Source: Marinobacter caseinilyticus (GTDB lineage Bacteria; Pseudomonadota; Gammaproteobacteria; Pseudomonadales; Oleiphilaceae). From it: 64,000 bases of DNA. The stretch lies in contig NZ_WUQJ01000013.1 in the NCBI RefSeq assembly GCF_011074955.1, positions 62,001 through 126,000 on the forward strand, in the 5' to 3' direction. The stretch's first letter is position 1. Each line of letters begins with the position of its first letter. Below the pieces are notes generated by a model, which ran no database searches, was not told where the DNA came from, and saw nothing but the letters and a program-made list of their open reading frames with translations. A program made the position numbers and the translations under genes. This document shows positions 1-7,777 of the stretch, one piece after another.

Positions 1-753
1 TTCGTGAACCAGAATCGCACCACCGGCCAGACGCGGCGGGGATTGGGTGAACGAAAGGTAGTAGAAAATGATGTTTTCCAGGTCCTTTTCGCTGCCTTCA
101 GGATTATAAAAATTGAAGAACGCTTCCTGCTGCGAGGTGACCAACGAGTAATCGCCATTCTGTTGGACAGCCACTTCACTTGAGCGCCGCGTAATCGAAA
201 TGCCGCGCCACCGGGTCAAGTGGTTCCATATTACCTGCCACGCCTTCTGTTCATTGTTGCCGTGCAGGATTGGGAACGGATAGCCACCATAAGCACCGTC
301 CAGACCCTCACCTTGACCTACGACTTCAGCGCTGGTGGCATTTTCACGGGTATTTTTTTCAACAAAAGCTGGCACTGAGTGCGTTCGACGACTTTCATAG
401 ACAGGGACGTTGAAAGTTGTCGGATAGGTGTCCAACAGTGCCTTTACACCGTCCGACAGGAATTTCCCGTATTGGTCCACGTTTCGGGCATCTATGGTAA
501 ACAACACCTGATCGTCCGGAAATGGATTAATGTGGTGCTGTCCAGAACCTTTGTAGCCTGCGGGTGGCTTGGTTATGCCACCGGTCCATGCCGGAATGGT
601 TCCGGCAGCGTTGCCCTTTTTGGGAGACCCGAAGGGGGTAAGTTCATTACCAAGCCTGGCCGCCTCACTGGAGGAGACTGCGGCAAATACCGGAGTTGCA
701 ACGACTGAGATAGCGAAAAGACCGCCAAAAAGCCAGTTCTTGTTGAATGTCAT
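1..753 (-). CDS. DUF1329 family exported protein, truncated by window edge
   Basis: An open frame runs from an ATG at 751-753 to the first base of the window, 251 codons without a stop, so the C-terminus is missing. The N-terminus (MTFNKNWLFGGLFAISVV...VFA) is a clear Sec signal peptide cleaved near residue 24. It is followed by SSEAARLGNELTPFGSPKKGN and then IPAWTGGI, the typical opening of DUF1329 proteins. DUF1329 members resemble outer-membrane lipoprotein-sorting proteins and are often found near RND or BNR-repeat export genes; the substrate is not known. The next gene to the left is outside the window, so operon partners cannot be seen. Family assignment is confident, function is not. 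Confidence 0.8.
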   Translation of the reverse strand, partial: MTFNKNWLFGGLFAISVVATPVFAAVSSSEAARLGNELTPFGSPKKGNAAGTIPAWTGGITKPPAGYKGSGQHHINPFPDDQVLFTIDARNVDQYGKFLSDGVKALLDTYPTTFNVPVYESRRTHSVPAFVEKNTRENATSAEVVGQGEGLDGAYGGYPFPILHGNNEQKAWQVIWNHLTRWRGISITRRSSEVAVQQNGDYSLVTSQQEAFFNFYNPEGSEKDLENIIFYYLSFTQSPPRLAGGAILVHE

Positions 754-831
754 TTGTCGGACCCTAGATGCGTCTGAAAGCCTTTAAGGCTTCTAATTAT
801 TGTAATTTACTGCGGTCTCAGGTTAGCTGAT

Positions 832-928
832 CGGATTAAATTGTCCATCGACCGAAAGTGCGATTTTGTATCCAAGTGATACCTTACGTTAGCTTTAAGG
901 CTCGCGTCTCACGGATTAAATCGCACTT
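832..928. promoter_or_regulatory. paired repeats upstream of the DUF1329 gene
   Basis: The gap between the DUF1329 start and the pepN stop holds two copies of CGGATTAAAT (832-841 and 912-921). It also holds an 11-bp perfect inverted repeat, AAGTGCGATTT at 856-866 with AAATCGCACTT at 918-928. The elements lie 80-175 bases upstream of the DUF1329 start, where an operator could sit, or they may form a long-loop hairpin after pepN. No regulator is recognised. Confidence 0.3.
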
Positions 929-942
929 CCAGGCCCGGCTCT

Positions 943-3585
943 TTAATCGGCCAAACTCTTGTGGACCACTTCATAAACGTCCATCGACAAGCCTTTCTTA
1001 TCCCTCAGTGTTTCCAGCGCGGAGCGCATTCCATCCCGGTACACCTCCGTGTACTTGCGCCAGCGCGTGAGTGGCGACACCAAACGAGCGGCGATTTGTG
1101 GATTACTATCGTCCAAGTGATTGATATGTTTTGCCAAAAACCGATAGCCCGAGCCATCTTGAGCGTGGAAATTAACCAAATTCTGGCCAGCAAACACACC
1201 CACCACCGCTCGCACTTTGTTCGGGTTCTTCCAATCAAAGGCCGGGTGGTCCAGCAATTTGCTGACGGCCGCCAACCCTCCTGTGCGCGGGCTGCTGGTC
1301 TGGACCGAAAACCACTGTTCAACAACTTGCGGGTCTTGCTGCCACTGCTGGTAAAACTCGCTCAACGCAACCTCTCGGTCAGCCTCAAAGTCTGAATTCA
1401 CCAGAGCTCGCAAGGCGCCAAACTGATCCGTCATGTTGGTCGCGTCTCTAAACTGGCGCTTGGCCAATATCCGCCCTTCTTCATCATTGACCTGGAGCAG
1501 CCAGGCCAATGCGGTATTGCGAAGAGCCCGCCGTGCTATTGCCTCGGATGTCGGCTCGTAAGGCCCGATGTCGAGATTGCGATGGTAGCAGGCCACCAGC
1601 TCATCTCTCAGCGTTAAAGCCAGGTGGTTCAACACGCGGGTACGAGCCTGACATATGCCCTGGACATCCGCCGAGTCCGCAAGCTCAATCAGATACGCCT
1701 CGCTTGGCAATTGCAGCATTTTGGCAACCAGTGCCTGATCGACATCAGCATTGGAAACCAGGTGTCGGTAGGCGGTTACCTGTCTTGGCTCAACGACTGT
1801 TTCCGAACCCGCACCAATCAATGACTGAATCACATCTACCGACAGCCGCTGGCCGGCATCCCAGCGATTAAAACCGTCCGAGTCGTGATTCATCAGAAAC
1901 ATCAATTGCTCACGGTTCCATGGGTAATTCACGCGTACCGGCGCCGAAAACCCCCTGAGCAATGACGGGACAGGCTTTTCTGCCACATCATGAAACTCAA
2001 ACGCCTGGCGCTCCTGAGTGATATCCAGTACCCGTTCAGTCGGAGCATCCGCTTCCCCCGGGGTGAGTCTCAGTGGCAGATCCTCGCCTCGCTGATTCAA
2101 CAGCCCCAGAGCAAAGGGAACATGCTGCGGTTTTTTATCACGCTGACCTGGTGTAGCTGGAATGGACTGGCGCACATGCAGCCTGTAAACCTGCTGCTCT
2201 GCATCGAATTCGTCCTCCACCGTAATGACGGGGGTGCCGGCCTGCTCATACCAAAGCCGGAACTGTGTCAGGTCGCGACCGCTGGCATCCTCCATGGCCT
2301 TGACGAAATCGTCCGTGGTTACCGCTTGCCCATCGTGGCGCTCGAAATAGAGGTCGCTGCCTTTACGGAACAGGTCCGGCCCCAGCAAGGTATGAATCAT
2401 TCCCACCACTTCTGAACCTTTCTCATAGATGGTGAGTGTGTAGAAGTTGGAAATCTCCATGTACGACTCAGGCCGAACCGGGTGAGCCATGGGGCCGGCA
2501 TCTTCCGCGAACTGCGCCGTGCGCATGAGCGTAGCATCCTCAATGCGCTTCACCGTTGGCGACCCCATATCCGATGAAAACCCGGAATCCCGAAATACCG
2601 TAAAACCCTCTTTGAGGCTGAGCTGGAACCAGTCGCGACATGTCACCCGATTGCCCGACCAATTATGGAAATACTCATGGGCAACAATGGCCTCCACCCG
2701 CTGAAACGCCGCGTCGGTAGCGGTATCCGAGCTGGCCAGCACGCAGGACGAGTTGAAAATATTCAACCCCTTGTTCTCCATCGCTCCCATATTGAAGTCA
2801 TCGACCGCCACAATCATGAAGATATCCAGATCGTATTCGCGGCCGTAGACATCCTCGTCCCAACGCATGGCGCGTTTGAGCGAATCCAGCGCGTGATCAC
2901 ATTTCTCGGCGTTGCGCGGCTCGACGTACATGCGCAGGTCAATGTCGCGACCGGAGCATGTTGTAAAGGTGTCTTTCTTTTCCACCAAGTCGCCCGCAAC
3001 CAGCGCAAACAGGTAGCAGGGTTTGGGAAACGGGTCTTCCCAGGTCATAAAGTGGCGACCGTCCGCCAACTCGCCGGTTTCAACGTCGTTGCCATTGGAC
3101 AATAAAATGGGGTAGCGGGCTTTGTCAGCTTCAATCCGGGTTCGGAACCGGGCCATCACATCCGGTCGGTCGGGGAAAAAGGTGATGCAACGGAAGCCCT
3201 CTGCCTCGCACTGGGTACAAAACATTCCCGAGGACTTATAAAGGCCTTCCAGCCGGGTATTGTTCTGGGGTTCAATCCAGGTGACGACGGTTAGCTGAAA
3301 TTGGTCGGGTACTTCCGCTATTACCAGTTTGTCGCCCTGGTCATCATAATCGCCGACAGCCAGCGACTTGTCGTCAAGTGCCACGCCCTCCAGCTTCAGG
3401 CTGTCGCCATCCAACTCCAGCCTGGCATCCGGGTCACCCGATTCCGGATTTCGACGAATGGTCAGGGTACTGTGCACCCGCGCACCCTCTTCAAACAGTT
3501 CAAATCGCAAATCGACATGCTCGACGAGAAACGCCGGAACCCTATAATCGCTTAAATAAATTGTACGGGGCTGACTGGTACGCAT
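943..3585 (-). CDS. pepN: Aminopeptidase N (M1 family)
   Basis: Zinc aminopeptidase that removes N-terminal residues from peptides in the cytoplasm. From the ATG at 3585 the protein is 880 residues, close to the 870 of E. coli PepN. The exopeptidase motif GAMEN is at about 267-271. The zinc site HEYFH is at 303-307, with the third ligand Glu about 19 residues later in SLKEG (326). The ATG at 3585 is preferred over an in-frame start at 3711 because GGAG precedes it and the sequence MRTSQPRTIYLSDYRVP matches the family N-terminus. It heads a minus-strand block but is 58 bases away from the next gene upstream. Nothing unusual is seen. Confidence 0.96.
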   Translation of the reverse strand: MRTSQPRTIYLSDYRVPAFLVEHVDLRFELFEEGARVHSTLTIRRNPESGDPDARLELDGDSLKLEGVALDDKSLAVGDYDDQGDKLVIAEVPDQFQLTVVTWIEPQNNTRLEGLYKSSGMFCTQCEAEGFRCITFFPDRPDVMARFRTRIEADKARYPILLSNGNDVETGELADGRHFMTWEDPFPKPCYLFALVAGDLVEKKDTFTTCSGRDIDLRMYVEPRNAEKCDHALDSLKRAMRWDEDVYGREYDLDIFMIVAVDDFNMGAMENKGLNIFNSSCVLASSDTATDAAFQRVEAIVAHEYFHNWSGNRVTCRDWFQLSLKEGFTVFRDSGFSSDMGSPTVKRIEDATLMRTAQFAEDAGPMAHPVRPESYMEISNFYTLTIYEKGSEVVGMIHTLLGPDLFRKGSDLYFERHDGQAVTTDDFVKAMEDASGRDLTQFRLWYEQAGTPVITVEDEFDAEQQVYRLHVRQSIPATPGQRDKKPQHVPFALGLLNQRGEDLPLRLTPGEADAPTERVLDITQERQAFEFHDVAEKPVPSLLRGFSAPVRVNYPWNREQLMFLMNHDSDGFNRWDAGQRLSVDVIQSLIGAGSETVVEPRQVTAYRHLVSNADVDQALVAKMLQLPSEAYLIELADSADVQGICQARTRVLNHLALTLRDELVACYHRNLDIGPYEPTSEAIARRALRNTALAWLLQVNDEEGRILAKRQFRDATNMTDQFGALRALVNSDFEADREVALSEFYQQWQQDPQVVEQWFSVQTSSPRTGGLAAVSKLLDHPAFDWKNPNKVRAVVGVFAGQNLVNFHAQDGSGYRFLAKHINHLDDSNPQIAARLVSPLTRWRKYTEVYRDGMRSALETLRDKKGLSMDVYEVVHKSLAD

Positions 3586-3643
3586 TGATAGTCTCCAAAA
3601 AAGGTGCGTCCGTATCGCACTGAGGAAATAAACGGGCCTCGGT

Positions 3644-4489
3644 TCAGTCGGCGCGCTCAAGCACCTGGAAACGAACCTGATAGGCGGTGTACTTGCGAAT
3701 ATTGATAACACCCGTGTCCAGGATCAGGTATTGACCCTTGATACCCTGTAACACGCCTCCAACCGAAGGCGTTTTATCCAGATTATGACTCTTCACTTTG
3801 TCAGGCCAAACATCCACCGGGTAACTCAGCTTCATGCTCTCGCCGGCCGCTACCGTCAACGCCTGTTCACCGTGCTCTTTTCTCAGCGCATCCAGCTCCG
3901 GGCGAATCTTGGCCAGCAACGCCTCCCGCTCGTCTGCCAGGTCAAGCGCTGGCACATCGCCTTTCAGCATGGCCCGCCAATTCGTGCGGTCGGCAACGTA
4001 TTGCTTGCAGGCCACTTCCACCAATCCTGCCAACTGGCGCGTGGCAACCGTCAGCATGGGGATCGCCTCGACCGCACCCTGGTCGATCCACCGGGTGGGC
4101 ACCTGTGTGCCACGTGTAATGCCAACCTTCAAGCCAGACGAATTCGCCAGATACACCACATGATCCACCATGCAATGGGTGTCGCCCCATTCAGGTTCCC
4201 GGCAGGTGCCCAAATGGTAATGGCACTTTTCCGGACTCATGATGCAGGTGTCGCAAGCCGCCAGTTTTCTGAAGCACGGGAAGCAATAGCCCTGGCTAAA
4301 ACTCTTTTTCGTGACGCGGTCGCAATGGATGCAGCGGATTGCACCGTCAAAATCAATCTGAATGTCACGGCCAATCAAGTCATTCATCGGGAGACGGGTG
4401 TCTCCAATCTTTAACGTATAGACGACGGGAGATCCCGACTCGACCGGCATTTTAACCAGCCGACCTGTTACATCAATTACAGCAGTCAA
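3644..4489 (-). CDS. DUF2797 protein with cysteine clusters
   Basis: A 281-residue soluble protein. Cysteine pairs CIHC and CFPC (about 53-73) and CDTC with later Cys/His residues suggest one or two bound zinc ions. The stretch YLANSSGLKVGITRG (about 113-127) followed by TRWIDQGA resembles a GIY-YIG-like core. DUF2797 proteins are conserved in gammaproteobacteria without a known role. The start at 4489 lies 9 bases after the stop of the YeaC-like gene, so the two are very likely co-transcribed. A nucleic-acid or nuclease-like role is only an inference from the GIY-YIG resemblance. Confidence 0.8.
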   Translation of the reverse strand: MTAVIDVTGRLVKMPVESGSPVVYTLKIGDTRLPMNDLIGRDIQIDFDGAIRCIHCDRVTKKSFSQGYCFPCFRKLAACDTCIMSPEKCHYHLGTCREPEWGDTHCMVDHVVYLANSSGLKVGITRGTQVPTRWIDQGAVEAIPMLTVATRQLAGLVEVACKQYVADRTNWRAMLKGDVPALDLADEREALLAKIRPELDALRKEHGEQALTVAAGESMKLSYPVDVWPDKVKSHNLDKTPSVGGVLQGIKGQYLILDTGVINIRKYTAYQVRFQVLERAD

Positions 4490-4498
4490 AGGATAGCC

Positions 4499-4759
4499 TC
4501 AGTTGAGAATTCGGATAGTGGATGTTTCATCGTCCGGCCCCTGAGCACCTCCACCAGACTTGTTCCGATCGATATAGCCCACACGTTCAGACTCCGGAAT
4601 GTTGTGTTTGGTTTCGTAGTACAGCACCGCCTCCATACACGTCGACCGCTGCTCGTCGGAGACTTTGCGGCCGTCCGGCCATTTGCCCAGCTCAATGGCC
4701 AGCTTGAGGCTCTGATAGACCGCCGGGTCCAAACGCTCAATTAGTTCGTCGTACGTCAT
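4499..4759 (-). CDS. YeaC-like DUF1315 protein
   Basis: An 86-residue protein matching the E. coli YeaC family, recognised from the opening MTYDELIERLDPAVYQSL and the conserved LGKWPDGRKVS segment. Function unknown. AAGGG lies about 9 bases before the ATG. The gene is followed after 9 bases by the DUF2797 gene. Its upstream region, only 32-50 bases from the start codon, contains a near-perfect Fur box that overlaps a promoter pointing the other way; this gene could therefore also be iron-controlled, though I see no convincing promoter toward it. Confidence 0.85.
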   Translation of the reverse strand: MTYDELIERLDPAVYQSLKLAIELGKWPDGRKVSDEQRSTCMEAVLYYETKHNIPESERVGYIDRNKSGGGAQGPDDETSTIRILN

Positions 4760-4778
4760 AAAAATACCCTTAAAGAGG

Positions 4779-4808
4779 TTGACCTACACAAATGATAACG
4801 ATTATCAT
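4779..4808 (+). promoter_or_regulatory. sigma70 promoter of the candidate sRNA
   Basis: TTGACC at 4779-4784 (5/6 to consensus) and TATCAT at 4803-4808 (5/6) are separated by 18 bases on the plus strand. The expected start point is about 4815. No protein gene lies downstream on this strand before the terminator at 4878-4904. Confidence 0.7.
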
Positions 4809-4809
4809 T
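4791..4809. promoter_or_regulatory. Fur box
   Basis: AATGATAACGATTATCATT is a perfect 8-bp inverted repeat around CGA. Its 15-base core TGATAACGATTATCA (4793-4807) matches the 7-1-7 Fur consensus TGATAATGATTATCA at 14 of 15 positions. It covers the -10 hexamer of the plus-strand promoter, which is the arrangement expected for repression by Fur-Fe(II). Confidence 0.85.
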
Positions 4810-4814
4810 AACAA

Positions 4815-4904
4815 ACCAAATCGCGAAGGTCGTTTGCATTTGGTCTCTCTCATCAGGAGCTTTAAAGCTCTTTTTATGCCCCGCCTTTTGGCGGGGCTTT
4901 TTTT
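4815..4904 (+). ncRNA. Candidate Fur-repressed small RNA (about 90 nt)
   Basis: The unit lies between two minus-strand genes and has promoter, Fur box and terminator in the right order and spacing. The predicted transcript begins with a stem-loop whose first arm ACCAAAT (4815-4821) pairs with ATTTGGT (4838-4844). The stem extends inward, after one bulged C, as GCGAA with TTTGC, leaving a 5-nt loop. An unpaired pyrimidine-rich stretch CTCTCTCATCA (4845-4855) follows and is a plausible Hfq or target-pairing region, since it could pair with GA-rich ribosome binding sites. Then come a short GAGCT/AGCTC hairpin (4857-4870) and a terminator ending in a T run. The last 30 or so bases are antisense to the 3' end of the rhomboid gene. 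Known iron-starvation RNAs (RyhB, PrrF) have the same control layout; I see no sequence likeness to them. Confidence 0.65.
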
Positions 4905-5749
4905 GGTACCGGCAACACGGTAGCCACCAAAAGGCCAGCGACAAATCCACCCAAATGCGCCTCATTAGCCATTCGGCCCAAACCAAGCCATTCCGGCAGT
5001 GGCGTAAACCCAATGAGCATCCAGGCCACCGCAAATACAATCAACGCAGGTGGAAACTGAAACCTGGCTAATCGATGCTGGCTGAGCCAACAGTAACCCA
5101 GCACACCGTACACAACGCCGGAAAGGCCCCCAAACAGCGGCCCCGAGACCACGTACTGCAAACCGTTGGAGGCCAGGCTCGCAACCACGAACAGGACCGC
5201 CAACCGTGCCTTACCGTCGAACCACTCAATCTGACTGCCCAGAAACCACAACATGACCGAATTGAAAATTATGTGAGGCCAACTGAAATGCAGAAAATCG
5301 GGCGAGACCAGGCGCCAGAACTGTCCCCTGACCATGGTATCCGCGAATGCGGCGATACGCTGATCCATCGATGACCAACTGTATTCGCGGGGGTCGACAA
5401 ACATCAGCAGGGTAGAGAGCTGACTTTGTCCAAGGCCCGTGGCCCAGGCAATGATCACGGCGACTATAATAACACCCAGAACCACCGGTGCATGCCGGGG
5501 CGAAGGTTGCCAACGACCTGCCACGTGAACGGGTGACTGAATGGTCGCGTCCACCGCTGCCCGCAGCTCGGGCTCCGCCAGAAACTGCTCCAACGCTTGC
5601 AGCACAGCCTCGGCATGGTCCGGGTTATCCAGCCACAGAACTTGCTGACCACCCTCTTCCGTAATCCGATGGCCCACATTCTGCTGCTTCAGCCACACGC
5701 TGAACACGGACAGATCAACGTCGGTTTCAATCTGTTTTACCCGATACAC
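4874..5749 (-). CDS. glpG: GlpG-like rhomboid intramembrane serine protease
   Basis: A 291-residue inner-membrane protease that cleaves transmembrane substrates. Residues 1-80 form the soluble N-terminal domain seen in GlpG. The membrane core follows with the conserved HFSWPHIIFN (about 154-163), the catalytic serine in GGLSGVVYG (Ser210) and the catalytic histidine in NEAHLGG (His265). This matches the E. coli GlpG pattern (Ser201, His254). Six hydrophobic segments can be seen. The stop codon of the upstream phosphatase gene region is 4 bases away, so it is probably part of the nadK-phosphatase-glpG operon. Its 3' end is overlapped in antisense by the terminator of the plus-strand small RNA. 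Confidence 0.92.
   Translation of the reverse strand: MYRVKQIETDVDLSVFSVWLKQQNVGHRITEEGGQQVLWLDNPDHAEAVLQALEQFLAEPELRAAVDATIQSPVHVAGRWQPSPRHAPVVLGVIIVAVIIAWATGLGQSQLSTLLMFVDPREYSWSSMDQRIAAFADTMVRGQFWRLVSPDFLHFSWPHIIFNSVMLWFLGSQIEWFDGKARLAVLFVVASLASNGLQYVVSGPLFGGLSGVVYGVLGYCWLSQHRLARFQFPPALIVFAVAWMLIGFTPLPEWLGLGRMANEAHLGGFVAGLLVATVLPVPKKAPPKGGA
4878..4904 (+). terminator. Rho-independent terminator of the candidate sRNA
   Basis: GCCCCGCC (4878-4885) pairs with GGCGGGGC (4890-4897) around a TTTT loop and is followed by seven T on the plus strand. On the minus strand the hairpin is followed by ATAAAAA, so it does not terminate the rhomboid gene, whose stop codon lies at 4874-4876. Confidence 0.85.
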
Positions 5750-5753
5750 TCCG

Positions 5754-6764
5754 TTACCTCGTCACGCTGTCTTCGGATGGATAATCGACGTTCAACTCCG
5801 GCCGCTCCACATCCACATGAACAAACTTGTCCTTTGAAAGTACGCGCTCATCATCCATTCGATAAGCCACCAGCTTGCCATACTTCACTGCGCTGTAGTC
5901 GATGCAGGCGACATTGGACTTCAACGGTGCCGGCTCTCCATCCATCCAGTAATGACCCACAAACACCGGTGGCTCTGACTCCGGATAGCTGAGTAACTGC
6001 TTACGCTCGTCCGCCGTCAGCGGCCGTTGCGCAATTTCCTTCGGCAATGGGTCGGGCTGGAACACCACATCGGCGTATGTTTGCGGGTTTTCAGCCCAGA
6101 AACGCGTACGAAAAAATACCCGCGTGTAGCCATCCCGACCAGTGATGGACAACCCTTCCGGCAACCTCAGATCGGTTCCCCGCAGCAAGTTGTCCATTAC
6201 CTGCCCGGCAAAGGAATCAATAACCGACGAGGCGTGAAGAAAATCCTCATCGATTTGGTTGCCCCCCTGAATGTCCTTGAATTTATCAATCAGATTCCGA
6301 TCCCAGCAGGCATGCACGGCACGGAAGTGCTCCTCTTCCAGAAACAATGGAATGGTGTAGAACCATTCCAGAAATTCATTCCATTCATGCGGGTAATGCT
6401 CAAACTGAGTGAGTGTTTCCCGGATCAGCCTGTCATGACGAGTGTTATGTTCGCGCAGCCATTTGCGTCCACTGCCCGGACGGGCACGGGTACAGTAACC
6501 CAGGGCGTTGTATTCGTGATTGCCCATCACAATTTGCGCTGAGCCATGATCAACCATATCGCGCACCAGATGCAGTGCCTCTCGAATGCGCGGTCCCCGA
6601 TCGATGATGTCACCGATGAAAACGGCTTGCCGGCGTGCGTGCTGGTAGATGCCATTGACTTTGCGATACCCCATTTGTTCCAGCAGTCGGACCAGGGTAT
6701 TTGCACAACCATGGATATCGCCAATAATGTCGTATCCGCGACTAGCGGGTTTGTGTACGGTCAT
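5754..6764 (-). CDS. PPP-family metallophosphatase
   Basis: A 336-residue Ser/Thr-phosphatase-like or ApaH-like metallophosphoesterase. The three metal-binding motifs are clear: GDIHG (15-19), GDIIDRG (51-57) and GNHE (81-84); a later GHYWMDGEP gives another metal histidine. It is longer than typical ApaH (about 280), and the C-terminal part differs, so the substrate (phosphoprotein, dinucleoside polyphosphate or other) cannot be told. The ATG at 6764 is chosen because the longer frame starting at 6794 would overlap nadK by 28 bases. It sits 2 bases after the nadK stop, which suggests translational coupling. Confidence 0.85.
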   Translation of the reverse strand: MTVHKPASRGYDIIGDIHGCANTLVRLLEQMGYRKVNGIYQHARRQAVFIGDIIDRGPRIREALHLVRDMVDHGSAQIVMGNHEYNALGYCTRARPGSGRKWLREHNTRHDRLIRETLTQFEHYPHEWNEFLEWFYTIPLFLEEEHFRAVHACWDRNLIDKFKDIQGGNQIDEDFLHASSVIDSFAGQVMDNLLRGTDLRLPEGLSITGRDGYTRVFFRTRFWAENPQTYADVVFQPDPLPKEIAQRPLTADERKQLLSYPESEPPVFVGHYWMDGEPAPLKSNVACIDYSAVKYGKLVAYRMDDERVLSKDKFVHVDVERPELNVDYPSEDSVTR

Positions 6765-6766
6765 AA

Positions 6767-7651
6767 TCAACTCGCTGCTATTTCGCTGGCCCAACCAAGC
6801 TTCCCGCGACAGGTGGCGTAAAAATTATGGTCGGTGGGGTGAATCAAACGGATCTTAAACGGCTTCTTGGTGATCCGGATGATGTCACCAGGCGCACATG
6901 AAATGTCCATCTGGCCATCGCAACTGACCTGAGGGTAAGTTTCATTGGTCTCACCAATCACCAGCTTTATTTCGCTTTTGCCGTCCACCACAATCGGCCG
7001 ACTGCTAAGGGTATGAGGAAACATCGGCACCAGCACAATGGCGTCCAGCTTGGGATGCATGATGGGGCCCCCGGCAGACAACGAATACGCCGTCGAGCCT
7101 GTGGGTGTGGCCACGATCAAGCCGTCGGAACGCTGGCTGTAAACAAAATGGCCGTCGATATACAGATCGAAACCAATCATGCGAGTGGACTTACCCGGAT
7201 GCAGAACCACATCGTTCAACGCAGTACCGAAGCCCAAAGGCTGCCCATTTCGCTCAACATGGGCGTCCAACAGAAACCGATTCTCTTCTATGTACTCACC
7301 CTGAAGCACCCTTCCCAAACGCTCTTCCAGGTCTGAGGGAGAAATATCGGTAAGAAAGCCCAGACGCCCGCGATTGACCCCCAATAACGGGATCTTCGAC
7401 TTCGCCAGCTCACGGGCCGCACCCAGTAAACTGCCATCACCACCAACCACAATGACCAGATCGCATATTTCGCCCAGCAATTTTTTACTGGCAACCTGCA
7501 ATCCGTGGCCAGGCAACATATTCGCGGTATCCGATTCCAGAATGACGTGATAGTTCTCGTTGACCAGGTAGGTGCGAAGCTGCCTGAGCGATTCGACCAC
7601 TTTGACACTGCCCATGCGGCCAATCACGCCAATATTCCTGAATTGATCCAT
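6767..7651 (-). CDS. nadK: NAD kinase
   Basis: ATP-dependent phosphorylation of NAD to NADP in the cytoplasm. The 294-residue length fits the bacterial enzyme. The signature VVGGDGSLLGAAR has the catalytic Asp at about 72, and the NE/D region is replaced here by TALNDVVLHPG, as usual for the family. The glycine-rich DGLIVATPTGSTAYSLSAGG motif is also present. First gene of a minus-strand run with the phosphatase and the rhomboid gene. The 126 bases before it separate it from the divergent DUF1853 gene, so its promoter must lie there. Confidence 0.97.
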   Translation of the reverse strand: MDQFRNIGVIGRMGSVKVVESLRQLRTYLVNENYHVILESDTANMLPGHGLQVASKKLLGEICDLVIVVGGDGSLLGAARELAKSKIPLLGVNRGRLGFLTDISPSDLEERLGRVLQGEYIEENRFLLDAHVERNGQPLGFGTALNDVVLHPGKSTRMIGFDLYIDGHFVYSQRSDGLIVATPTGSTAYSLSAGGPIMHPKLDAIVLVPMFPHTLSSRPIVVDGKSEIKLVIGETNETYPQVSCDGQMDISCAPGDIIRITKKPFKIRLIHPTDHNFYATCRGKLGWASEIAAS

Positions 7652-7777
7652 GCGAATTCCTGTAAATTAAGACTTAAAGATGCACTATGGTGGCATCTTA
7701 ACGAATTACGGGGTAGTCCTGAGAAAGATCGCTTACCTGCGTGAACAACAACGCCCCGAAACAGCGAGCAATGAACG

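Noticed and set aside
4878..4904. Hairpin as terminator of the minus-strand rhomboid gene
   Set aside because: The T run lies on the plus-strand side; on the minus strand the stem is followed by A-rich sequence.
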